Part shown: one piece after another, positions 13,129-21,600 of the stretch
Layout of the letters: each line of letters begins with the position of its first letter
How positions within the stretch are numbered: the stretch's first letter is position 1
Source of the DNA: a bacterium
Lineage (GTDB): Bacteria; Gemmatimonadota; Gemmatimonadetes; Gemmatimonadales; Gemmatimonadaceae
Direction: 5' to 3'
Length of the DNA: 25,065 nt
NCBI GenBank assembly: GCA_021802745.1
Contig: JAJZRK010000012.1
Span: forward strand, 1 to 25,065
Notes under the pieces: model-generated
The model's input: the letters and a program-made list of their open reading frames with translations, nothing else
Told to the model about the DNA's origin: nothing
Databases searched by the model: none
Program-made: the position numbers and the translations under genes

Positions 13129-15108
13129 CTACTTCTTCGCAATCGCAAACACGTACGGCATCTGCACGACCTGGCGCACGGGCACGCCACCGCGCTTTCC
13201 GGGCGTAAACCGGAGGGTCGGCAGGCAGTCCCTGACCGCCAGCTCGAAGGGCGAGTACTCGTGCTCGGCCTTTAGCGCGACCTCCTTCTTTCCTTCGGTG
13301 CTCAGCATCGTGCCGCTGATGGCGCGGAAGCTGCCGGGCTCCACGAGGCCGTCGGTGCCGACGATGAATTGCGCGAGGACGGTCGCTTCGACGCCGGCGG
13401 CGCGCTGCACCGCAGGATACAGCGGGCGGCCGGTGCCCGCCGCGAATCGTGCCGGCTCTTCCACCTGGAATTCGTAGTACGCGCTCGCGGAGTCGGTCGC
13501 CTTCGCCGAAGGCGTCGGAGCGGCTGGCACGTCCGGTGCCGCCGCGCGCTTCGTCTTCATGAGCACGACGCCATGCCCGCCTGCGGCGCCATACCTGGCG
13601 CTCGCTGCTTCTCCCTTCAGCACTTCAACGGAGGCGAGGCTGTCCTTCGGAATCTCCATCGCCGCGGCCTCGGTCGTCTTGACGCCGTCAACGAAGAACA
13701 GCGGCGCCACCTTCGCCAGCGTCCGAATGCCGGCGCCCCCCTTCATCAGCACGAGGTGCGCGGCCTCGCCCCGGTAGCTCTTGGCGGAGCCGCCGCTGAC
13801 AGTCGCAGCGAGGGAAATCTCCCCGTTGTCGGATCCCACGAGCTTGATGTGCACCTCGCCGTTGGTCACGTCAGCACTGAAGGCTGGCATCGCCTTGAGG
13901 TGGAGCGTGTCCTTGAGGGGCCTGAGTGCGCCCGTGCCGAGTCCGAGCTTCGCATCGCCCGTGGCATAAATCAGGATCTCGCCCTTGATCTTCCCGCTGC
14001 CGTCAACTTCCACGTCCCGCATGCCGACCGACGTCACGCGCACGATGGCGCGGCCATCGCCCTGCACCGGCGCTGCGACCTGCGGCATGGCCGATGGACG
14101 CGGCAGCGGTATGGCAAACGCGACGGAAGCGGTGGCCGCCATGCCGCACACCAGCAGGGCGACGCCGCCAAACGCCTGGCGTCCCTTTGACCGGGTCATG
14201 ATCTGAATCCTCGTTGCGAGGTGAGAGAGTTCCGGCTGCATCGGCGCGGCCATTGTGATGAGCGGCCGTGCAATCGTCGCCGGGTGTGTCATGCGTTGGC
14301 TCATCAACAGCAGGAGCTGGGCGTATCGCCTGGTGTCGCTGTAGCCGCTCTGCTCGCGCTGGCGGCGCAGCAGGCGGGCGTCGCAGTCCACCTCGATGGC
14401 GAGCCGCAGGCGCTGCCACGCCCACCAGAGCGGGAGCTGCCACGGAAGCAGGACAATGAGGACCAGCCCAAGGAACAGGAGGGTCGGATCGTTGGCCCGG
14501 AGATGTTCCTGCTCGTGACGCAGCACGAGATCGAGCAGCTGATCTTCGAGCTCCAGCGCCCACCGCGGCAGCAGCACGACGGCGGCGCCCATGCCCACCG
14601 CCGCCGGCCCCATGGCATCGGTGACGAGCACGCGCACTCCCTTCATCTCGCGCGCCTCGCATGCCTGGAGCAGCCGGCGCCCCTCGAGGGTGGCGTGCAG
14701 CACGAGTGCGCCAACGAAGGTGCTCAGCAGGGCCCACGCGACGAACACCGTTCGGTCGAAGCGGGCCAGGCGGCCGGTCATCGCGCCAATGCGCTGCGCG
14801 AGCACCGACGCGACGTCGCCGCCCGCAGCGGTGGCGTCACCCGGCACGAGCGACTCCCACCAGGCACCGCGGGGCGCGGCGGCTACGGTGGCCGAGGCTT
14901 CGACAGAAGCGTCGGCCGTGGCGCGCTCGGCCGCGTAGGCGCGCCATCCCAGGCTGCCGAGGGCTGATCCCATCATCAGCAGCATGGCCGCCACCCACAC
15001 ATACCGCGTCGTCCAGCCAATGGCGAGCGCCACGCGCTCACCCAACGTCGCGGCGACGGCGATGAGCGCGCCGATGACGAGGCTGTACGCCAGCCACATG
15101 ATCATCAT
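13129..15108 (-). CDS. BlaR1-type M56 metallopeptidase with TonB-plug-like segment and TonB C-terminal domain, 659 aa
   Basis: ATG 15108 overlaps the stop of the BlaI-like gene as ATGA. Membrane helices lie at about 5-30, 35-52, 121-140 and 208-232. The M56 zinc motif is RHEQEHLRAND (H198, E199, H202), with VDCDARLL near residue 240. A further helix (about 312-334) leads to a periplasmic part. Residues about 466-520 (APLFFVDGVKTT, DSLASVEVLKGEAASARYG, GHGVVLMKTKR) match the plug-domain signature of SusC/RagA-type TonB-dependent receptors. Residues about 556-659 are a TonB C-terminal domain (GRPLYPAVQRAAGVEATVLA, LRFTPGKRGGVPV). In BlaR/MecR systems the sensor protease triggers removal of the repressor. 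The plug and TonB parts suggest it senses or contacts outer-membrane transport; that is inference. Confidence 0.85.
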   Translation of the reverse strand: MMIMWLAYSLVIGALIAVAATLGERVALAIGWTTRYVWVAAMLLMMGSALGSLGWRAYAAERATADASVEASATVAAAPRGAWWESLVPGDATAAGGDVASVLAQRIGAMTGRLARFDRTVFVAWALLSTFVGALVLHATLEGRRLLQACEAREMKGVRVLVTDAMGPAAVGMGAAVVLLPRWALELEDQLLDLVLRHEQEHLRANDPTLLFLGLVLIVLLPWQLPLWWAWQRLRLAIEVDCDARLLRRQREQSGYSDTRRYAQLLLLMSQRMTHPATIARPLITMAAPMQPELSHLATRIQIMTRSKGRQAFGGVALLVCGMAATASVAFAIPLPRPSAMPQVAAPVQGDGRAIVRVTSVGMRDVEVDGSGKIKGEILIYATGDAKLGLGTGALRPLKDTLHLKAMPAFSADVTNGEVHIKLVGSDNGEISLAATVSGGSAKSYRGEAAHLVLMKGGAGIRTLAKVAPLFFVDGVKTTEAAAMEIPKDSLASVEVLKGEAASARYGAAGGHGVVLMKTKRAAAPDVPAAPTPSAKATDSASAYYEFQVEEPARFAAGTGRPLYPAVQRAAGVEATVLAQFIVGTDGLVEPGSFRAISGTMLSTEGKKEVALKAEHEYSPFELAVRDCLPTLRFTPGKRGGVPVRQVVQMPYVFAIAKK

Positions 15109-15500
15109 GGCTTCCCCCGGCGCGACCGTTTCGTTGCCTTCTCGCCGTGCGCGTCAATGAGCTTCTGCAGATGCTTGATTTCCGCCGCCGACAGCGCCTC
15201 GTGCTCCACGAGGTGCGCGACCATGCCAAGCGGTGACCCGCCGAAGAACTTGCGGATGAGGCGCGTGACCGCGGTGCCCCGCACCGCCTCCTCGCTGATG
15301 GCGGGCGCATAGCGAAAGACACGCCCCTCCGCCTGGTGCTTCACGAAGCCCTTCGCCTCGAGGTTGCGGAGAATGGTGAGCACCGTGTTGTACGCGAGCG
15401 GCGCGGGAATCGCCTCGCGCACCTCGGCGACCGTGCTTGGCTGGCCGTGCCACAGCACGGCCATGATATCCAGTTCGCGTTCGCCCAACGAGTGTTTCAT
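15105..15500 (-). CDS. blaI: BlaI/MecI/CopY-family transcriptional repressor, 131 aa
   Basis: I chose ATG 15500, since AAGGAG stands about eight bases upstream and MKHSLGERELDIMAVLW is the usual family start; a longer frame to 15533 would read through the operator. Residues about 5-75 form the winged helix (GERELDIMAVLWHGQPSTVAEV cut across two pieces: ELDIMAVLW, PSTVAEVREAI, YNTVLTILRNLEAKGFV) and the rest (SAAEIKHLQKLIDAH) is the dimerisation tail. Members bind palindromes as dimers and are inactivated when the partner M56 protease is triggered. The M56 gene overlaps the stop by four bases, so both are translated from one transcript. Two palindromes upstream are the expected operators. The symbol marks the family; the ligand here need not be a beta-lactam. 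Confidence 0.9.
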   Translation of the reverse strand: MKHSLGERELDIMAVLWHGQPSTVAEVREAIPAPLAYNTVLTILRNLEAKGFVKHQAEGRVFRYAPAISEEAVRGTAVTRLIRKFFGGSPLGMVAHLVEHEALSAAEIKHLQKLIDAHGEKATKRSRRGKP

Positions 15501-15510
15501 GAGGAGGCTC

Positions 15511-15534
15511 CTTGAACTATGCCCATAGTTCAAG
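15511..15534. promoter_or_regulatory. Perfect palindromic operator 1 for the BlaI-like repressor
   Basis: CTTGAACTATG (15511-15521) and CATAGTTCAAG (15524-15534) are exact inverted repeats around CC. It lies 11 bases upstream of the repressor ATG, covering the expected -10 and transcription start, so bound repressor would block its own operon. Confidence 0.85.
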
Positions 15535-15560
15535 ATTCATCCTACCGCCCGTTTTGTCAA
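15532..15560 (-). promoter_or_regulatory. Probable sigma-70-type promoter of the blaI-blaR1-like operon
   Basis: On the minus strand a perfect TTGACA (complement of 15555-15560) is followed after 17 bases by AATCTT (complement of 15532-15537). The -10 is weak, but the -35 is ideal. Operator 2 overlaps the -35 and operator 1 begins at the -10, as expected of a repressed promoter. Confidence 0.5.
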
Positions 15561-15576
15561 CTAAGCGGTTAGTTGA
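15557..15576. promoter_or_regulatory. Palindromic operator 2 for the BlaI-like repressor
   Basis: TCAACTAA (15557-15564) and TTAGTTGA (15569-15576) are inverted repeats around GCGG. Aligned at the centre with operator 1 both share AACTA and TAGTT half-sites, and the centres are 44 bases apart, about four helical turns. It may also influence the divergent CoA-binding gene at 15628. Confidence 0.75.
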
Positions 15577-15627
15577 GACACCCGATCCCCTCTGGCGTCA
15601 CCCCCCGCGCGTGCGCAGCGTCAATCC

Positions 15628-16095
15628 ATGCCAACGATTCCCGCATCCATTGAGCAATTCCTGCGCGCCCGCCGCATCGCCGTCGCCGGCGTCTCCCGCG
15701 ACCCGCGCCAGCCGGCCAATGCCATCTTCCGCCGCCTGCGCGACGGCGGGCACGACGTCGTGCCCGTCAATCCGAGTGCGGCGACGCTCGAAGGGGCGAC
15801 CTGCTATCCGGACCTGACCTCCATTCCGGGCGAGGTGGATGCGCTCATGATGGCGGCGCACCCCGCAGTCGGCGCTGCGCTCGTGCGCGAAGCGGCGGCG
15901 CGCGGCGTGCGCGCCGTCTGGTTCCATCGCTCCATCGGCGACGGCAGTGTGTCGGCCGAGGCGGTTGCGGAGGCCGAGCGGCTCGGGGTTCAGCCGATCG
16001 TCGGCGGCTGCCCGCTCATGTATTGCGAGCCGGTAGACCCATTCCACCGGTGCATGTGCGCCGTCCTGCGCTGGACGGGGCGCGTGCCGTCATAG
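15628..16095 (+). CDS. CoA-binding (YccU-like) domain protein, 155 aa
   Basis: ATG 15628, without a clear Shine-Dalgarno. The whole protein is one CoA_binding Rossmann domain of usual length: RRIAVAGVSRDP with the G-x-S nucleotide loop (about residues 16-27), ANAIFRRLRDGGHDVVPVNP (about 31-50), DALMMAAHPAVGAALVREA (about 71-89), RAVWFHRSIGD (about 94-104) and IVGGCPLMYCEP near the end. Proteins of this type bind coenzyme A or related nucleotides; their cellular role is not established. It diverges from the BlaI-like operon and its last six bases overlap the 3' end of the minus-strand VanZ-like gene. Domain call is solid. Confidence 0.9.
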   Translation: MPTIPASIEQFLRARRIAVAGVSRDPRQPANAIFRRLRDGGHDVVPVNPSAATLEGATCYPDLTSIPGEVDALMMAAHPAVGAALVREAAARGVRAVWFHRSIGDGSVSAEAVAEAERLGVQPIVGGCPLMYCEPVDPFHRCMCAVLRWTGRVPS

Positions 16096-17259
16096 CGCGC
16101 TGGCTGTGCCGGGACCGCCAGGTGCGCCGGGCGCTCCCGCGCGCACGACGGGTCCGCCGGCGTTCGCGCCGGGCTCGTCGCCCCGCCACCATGCATCCAC
16201 GCGCACGAGCGCCGCGCCGAGTCCCCACGCCAGCAGCGCCCAGGCAACTTCCCACCACCCCGGCCCGCGAAGTCCGACGCCGAGCGCCACGATCTCCAGC
16301 ATCACCAGATAGCCGGCGGGAATCACCCACGTCGCCGCGCCGAACATCAGCGATACCAGCACCACGAACGCCAGCGCCCCCGCCGCCACCTGCACCATGG
16401 GCTGGTACGCCTGGAACGGCCACACCGGCCATATCCACACGCCGGCGCGCGTCGGCGTCCACTCCCCCGCCCGTTCATGCTCGAGCCGCGGACTCACCCA
16501 CAGCGCGATGACGCGGTCGGTGCTGTCGGCCACGTCGCAGGCGTTCATCAGCGGCGGACGCAGGCGCAGCGGCGTCCCGCTTGTCCCCTCGAACATCAGC
16601 ATCACGCAGTCCCTGCGCGTCACCAAGCGCCCGGCCGCGTTGCTCTGCACACGCGCGTACGTCACATCGCCAACGCCGACAACGCGCGCGTACTTGCTCC
16701 CCGCCGCCGTGCTGTTCGGCACCTCGATGCAGGCCGCCCGGTCGCTGAGAGCGTCGGGACACGTCACCCGATTCACCTGCCGCCAGGCACCGGCGCCATC
16801 AACTCGCTGCACCGGCTCCGGCCACGACGTGTTGAGCAGGTGCAGCCCCAGAAGACCGGCCAGCGTGCCGAACCCGATCGCCAGGCGCACGCGCCGCCCC
16901 AGCACCCGCGAGGCCAGCCACCAGCCAAGGGCGGCGCCCGCCGTGTTGCAGACGATGTCCGACGCCTGGCTCGTGCGCCCCGGCACCCATTGCTGGGCGA
17001 ACTCGATCCCTCCGCTCACGAGCGCCGCGGCCGCCACCGCCGGCCACACGCGCCACCGCCCTCGGCTCGCGATCCATCCGAGCGGCAGGAACAGCACCAC
17101 ATTCTGCGCGTAATCCACGCCCGACATCGTCTCGGCGAAGAAGCTCCAGAACGGAATCGGCGTCGGCTGGCCCAAGGGCTGCAGCGTCAGGAACGCCGTG
17201 GTCGCCAGCCACGCGAGCGCGAGGGCACGCGTCGCCAGGGCACGCGGGGCGACCGGCAC
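16090..17259 (-). CDS. VanZ-like family membrane protein with extended C-terminus, 389 aa
   Basis: Start is GTG 17259, two bases after the TAG of the symporter gene, so translation is probably coupled. Residues about 10-140 are a VanZ-like domain: a first helix (ALALAWLATTAFLTLQPLG), VDYAQNVVLFLPLGWIASR, then GGIEFAQQWVPGRTSQASD and NTAGAALGWWLA, with further helices. Unlike a plain VanZ protein it continues with a polar, probably extracytoplasmic segment of about 120 residues (about 165-285, several cysteines) and then three or four more helices (AAGALAFVVLVSLMFGAATW and following). VanZ itself is linked to low-level teicoplanin resistance, but most family members have no known function. Not to be taken as a resistance gene. 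Confidence 0.8.
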   Translation of the reverse strand: MPVAPRALATRALALAWLATTAFLTLQPLGQPTPIPFWSFFAETMSGVDYAQNVVLFLPLGWIASRGRWRVWPAVAAAALVSGGIEFAQQWVPGRTSQASDIVCNTAGAALGWWLASRVLGRRVRLAIGFGTLAGLLGLHLLNTSWPEPVQRVDGAGAWRQVNRVTCPDALSDRAACIEVPNSTAAGSKYARVVGVGDVTYARVQSNAAGRLVTRRDCVMLMFEGTSGTPLRLRPPLMNACDVADSTDRVIALWVSPRLEHERAGEWTPTRAGVWIWPVWPFQAYQPMVQVAAGALAFVVLVSLMFGAATWVIPAGYLVMLEIVALGVGLRGPGWWEVAWALLAWGLGAALVRVDAWWRGDEPGANAGGPVVRAGAPGAPGGPGTASAL

Positions 17260-17261
17260 CC

Positions 17262-18542
17262 CTACTCCGCCGTCCCCGCGCGCCGCGCTTCCGTGAGTTC
17301 CCTGACCGCGCTCTCGCGCATCTGGTCATCGAAGGCGTTCTCGCTGCGCGAAATCACGAGGGTCGCCACGCCGTTGCCAATGAGGTTGGTGATGGCGCGC
17401 GCCTCGCTCATGAAGCGATCCACGCCAAGCAGCAGCGCGATCCCCTCGATGGGAATGACGTTGACGCTCGCCAGTGTGCTGGCGAGGACAATGAATCCGC
17501 TCCCCGTCACGCCGGCCGCTCCCTTGGACGTGATCATCAGGATCAGCAGGATTCCCAGCTGCTGCGCCAGCGGCAGGTCCTTGCCATAGACCTGCGCCAG
17601 GAAGATCGTCGCCATCGTCAGGTAGATGCTCGTGCCGTCGAGGTTGAACGAATACCCCGTCGGCACCACGAGCCCCACCACCGGCCGCGCGCAGCCGTAC
17701 CGCTCGAGCTTCTGCATCATCCGCGGCAGCGCCGCCTCGGACGACGACGTGCCGAGCACCAGCAGGATTTCCTCGCGGATGTAGTTGAGGAAGGTCAGCA
17801 GGCTGAACTTGTAGTAGCGCGCGATCAGGTTGAGCACGATGAAGATGAACAGCGCCATCGTCAGGTAGACGTCGAGCATCAGCCGTCCCAGCGGGATCAG
17901 CGTCTTGAGCCCGAACGTCCCCACCGTGAACGCCATCGCGCCGAAGGCGCCGAACGGCGCCACCTTCATGATGAGCTGGACGATGCGGAACATCACCTCG
18001 AGCGTCTTCTCGAGCACGTCGGTGAGCGGCGCCACGCTCACCGGCATCGTCACGATCGCCATGCCGAACAGCACCGCGAAGAAGACGATCTGCAGGATCT
18101 CCCCCTGCGCGAACGCCTGCACCGGGCTCGACGGCACGATGTGCATGAGGTAGTCCACGAAGCCCATTTGCTTGGCCTGCGTGGCGTACGCGCTCACGTC
18201 GCCGCCCACGAGCTGCGATGCATCGAGCCCGGCGCCGGGCTTGGTGTAGTTCACCACGGCCAGCCCGATGCCGAGCGCGAACGTGGTGACGATCTCGAAG
18301 TAGATGAACGCCTTGCCGCCCACCCGCCCGATCTTCTTGACGTCGGCGATGTTCGAGATGCCGAGGACGATCGTGAGGAAGATGATCGGCCCGATGATCA
18401 TCTTCACCAGCTTCACGAACGTGTCGCCGAGCGGCTTCATCTCCTTCGCCAGCCCGGGGTTCACCACGCCCAGAATCACGCCGATCGTGACGGCGAGGAG
18501 GACGCGGAAGGTCAGGTTGTGGTGGATGCGGCGCAGGTTCAT
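17262..18542 (-). CDS. dctA: Dicarboxylate/amino acid:cation symporter (DctA/GltP family), 426 aa
   Basis: The chosen start is ATG 18542 (MNLRRIHHNLTFRVLL), giving 426 aa, the usual DctA length; an open extension to 18584 is unlike the family. All hallmark regions of the DAACS family are present: MIIGPIIFLTIVLGI, the serine-rich hairpin GTSSSEAALPRMMQKLE, the substrate/cation region VPTGYSFNLDGTSIYLTMA, TSKGAAGVTGSGFIVLAS and GVDRFMSEARAITNLIGNG. It should import C4-dicarboxylates such as succinate, fumarate or malate with protons or sodium across the inner membrane; glutamate/aspartate is the alternative substrate class. The SERTxxNLxGN-type motif reads SEARAITNLIGN, as in DctA. The VanZ-like gene follows directly downstream. 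Confidence 0.92.
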   Translation of the reverse strand: MNLRRIHHNLTFRVLLAVTIGVILGVVNPGLAKEMKPLGDTFVKLVKMIIGPIIFLTIVLGISNIADVKKIGRVGGKAFIYFEIVTTFALGIGLAVVNYTKPGAGLDASQLVGGDVSAYATQAKQMGFVDYLMHIVPSSPVQAFAQGEILQIVFFAVLFGMAIVTMPVSVAPLTDVLEKTLEVMFRIVQLIMKVAPFGAFGAMAFTVGTFGLKTLIPLGRLMLDVYLTMALFIFIVLNLIARYYKFSLLTFLNYIREEILLVLGTSSSEAALPRMMQKLERYGCARPVVGLVVPTGYSFNLDGTSIYLTMATIFLAQVYGKDLPLAQQLGILLILMITSKGAAGVTGSGFIVLASTLASVNVIPIEGIALLLGVDRFMSEARAITNLIGNGVATLVISRSENAFDDQMRESAVRELTEARRAGTAE

Positions 18543-18584
18543 GACCTGTGAAGATCGGGGGTGGCATGGCGATCCGCAACGCAA

Positions 18585-18610
18585 ACGGGCGTTCCGTGCG
18601 GAACGCCCGT
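18585..18610 (-). terminator. Hairpin terminator of the giant Ig-like gene
   Basis: ACGGGCGTTCC (18585-18595) and GGAACGCCCGT (18600-18610) form a perfect 11-base stem with a 4-base loop, 35 bases after the stop codon at 18645. On the minus strand it is followed by only a short T run (TTTG), so termination may be moderate. It also shields the upstream region of the symporter gene. Confidence 0.75.
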
Positions 18611-18644
18611 CCTCGACGGCACCACGCGGTCACTCACGGGGCCG

Positions 18645-21600
18645 CTACGGGCAGCTGAACCCGGAGTGCACCGCCCCTGGGTTGGCGATGCAACTCGGCT
18701 TGTTCACGCCGCCCGAGTTGGTCGTGTGCGACGACCCGCCCAGCACGACGGCGCCGCCTACGGTCAGCGTGTGCCCCGGGTTGACCGTGAACCGTCCGAG
18801 ATTCGTGAACGCACCCAGCACGTACATGCTGCTCGCCGTCGCCGCGCCCGCGACGCTCGCGTTGGTCACTTCGACGTTCATGAACGCCGTCTGCGTGGCC
18901 GACGGGTAGTACGCCGCGATGCTCTGCGCCCCCGTGCCGCTGAAGCGCGTGAGGTGCGTCCCCGTGGCACGGAAGCTCTGCCCGCAGCAGCTGTTCGTCG
19001 CGCTGAAGTTCCCCTTCAGGTCGAGCGTCCCTGCCGTGAACCAGCTGTCGCCGATGTCACCACCCGGGTTGAAGTCGGCGTTGCCGAGCACGGTCATGAG
19101 CGCCGCGGTGTTCACCATCTTCACGCGCGAGCTGGAGTACATCCCATAATTGCCGCTGACGGTCAGCGCGTTCCCCCCGAGGTCGAGCACGGCACCCGAG
19201 TGTGTCGTCAGGTTCGTCGGCAGCGTCACCGCCGCCTGCGGCAGCGACACGGTCATGGCGCCTGCAATCTGCACCTCGCCCGGCCCCACCCCGGCGATGA
19301 GCGGGAAGACAGCCCCCCCGCCCGTGAGCTGCGTGAAGCCCAAGCCGCTCAGGTCGGTAGACGCCGCCGTGGTGAGCTGCCCGCCGTGGTAGAGCGTACC
19401 CCCGACCACTTTCGTCGTCCCGGCCACCGACACCGCGCCGTGCACGCGCATGTTGTTGGCGAGCGTCACGGTGTTGTTGCCCGTGAACTCCACGTTGCCG
19501 AACGTGCTCCGGGAATAGTTGTCCGTGTAGTAGAAGTTCACCGACTGCGCGCCCGCACCGCTGAAGCGCGTGACGTGATTTCCCACCGCCCGGAAGCTCT
19601 GCGAACAGCAGCTGTTCGTCGCCGTCAGGTTCCCCTTCAGCTCCAGCACGCCGTCCGTCATCCAGAGGTCGCCAATGTCGCCGCCGGGGTCGGAGTCGTA
19701 ATTGCCGTTTACCGTGAAGTGCGCCGCCGCCTGCGTCATCTTCACGCGCGAACTCGAGTACATGCCGTAGTTGCCGGTTACCGTCAGCGTCTTCCCTTCG
19801 AGGTCGAGTACGGCGCCCGAGTGCGTCGTCAGGTTGGTCGGCAGCGTCACCGCCGCCTGTGGCAGTGTCACGGTCATGGCGCCTGCGATCTGCACCTCGC
19901 CCGGCCCGGCGCCGGCGATGAGCGGGAAGACCGCCCCGCCGCCGTTGAGTTGGGTATAGCCCAACCCGCTCAAGTCCGTGGACGCCCCCGTGGTGAGCTG
20001 CCCGCCATGATACAGCGTGCCGCCGGCCACCTTCGTGGCCCCCGTCACATTCACCGCGCCGTGCACGCGCATGTTGTTGGCCAGCGTCACGGTGTTGTTG
20101 CCCGTGAACTCCACGCTGCCGAACGTGCTCCGGGAGTAGTTGTCCGTGTAGTAGAAATTCACCGACTGCGCGCCCGAGCCGCTGAAGCGCGTGACGTGAT
20201 TGCCCACCGCCCGGAAGCTCTGCGAACAGCAGCTGTTCGTCGCCGTCAGGTTCCCCTTCAGCTCCAGTACGCCGTCGGTCATCCACGTGTCGCCGATGTC
20301 GCCGCCGGGATTTGAATCGTAATTGCCGTTCACCGTGAAGTGCGCCGCCGCCTGCGTCATCTTCACGCGCGAACTCGAGTACATGCCGTAGTTGCCGGTC
20401 ACCACGAGCGTCTTGCCCTCGAGGTCGAGCACGGCCCCGGAGTGCGTCGTCAGGTTCGTCGGCAGCGTCACCGCCGCCTGCGGCAGCGTCACGGTCATGT
20501 TGCCGGCGAGTTGCACCTCGCCGGGTCCAACGCCGGCGATCAACGGGAAAACCGCACCGCCGCCGGTGAGCTGCGTGTAGCCCAAGCCGCTCAAGTCCGT
20601 GGACCCACCCGTGATGAGATGCCCGCCGTGATACAGCGTGCCGCCGGCCACCTTCGTGGCCCCCGTCACATTCACCGCGCCGCGCACCCGCATGTTGTTC
20701 GCCAGCGTCACGGTGTTGTTGCCCGTGAACTCCACGTTGCCGAACGTGCTCCGGGAGTAGTTGTCCGTGTAGTAGAAGTTCACCGACTGCGCGCCCGAGC
20801 CGCTGAAGCGCGTGACGTGATTGCCCACCGCCCGGAAGCTCTGCGAACAGCAGCTGTTCGTCGCCGTCAGGTTGCCCTTCAGCTCTAGCACGCCGTCGGT
20901 CATCCAGAGGTCGCCCACGTCATTGCCGGGGTCGGAATCGTAATTGCCGCCGACAATCAGGTGGCCGCCGGTCGTGATCATCTTGATGCGCGACGCGGAG
21001 TTCATCCGCACGTCACCCGTTACCATCGTCGTCGCCCCCGCGACATCGAACACGGATCCGTTGCGCGTTTCCAGCCAGCCGCTGATGGTGTCCGCGCCCG
21101 ATGCCGACACCGTGGCGCCGCAATCCACCAGCACGGCGGCCAGGCGGCCGGTGATGGCGTGCGCGCCGCCGCAGAAGTAGAGGTGACCGCTCCCCGACAT
21201 CGTCGCGCCGCTCGCGTGCACGCTGCCGCCCACGTTGATGACCCGCGCGCCAAGGGCGAGCATCGCCCCCGGCGCCATTGTCAGATCGGCGAGCGAAATG
21301 TCGGCCGACAGCACCGGGTTGTTTGCCAGTCCCGCCGGAATGAACACCTTGTTCGCCGCCCCCGGCACGACCGCGGGACTCCAGTTCCCCGACGCCCCCC
21401 ACGCCGAGTCTACCGCGCCAGTCCAGGTGGCGTCCGTTCCTACCGGAACGGAGAGCGCCGCAAACAGCACCTGGGCCGTCGCACAGCTCGGCAGGCACGC
21501 CCTCACGGTGTCCGCCCCCGGCGCGCCCAGCGTCAGCGTGAACGATGCGCGTCCCGCACCGTCCGTCACGACGCTCTGCGTCGCCGGTGCGCCGCCACCC

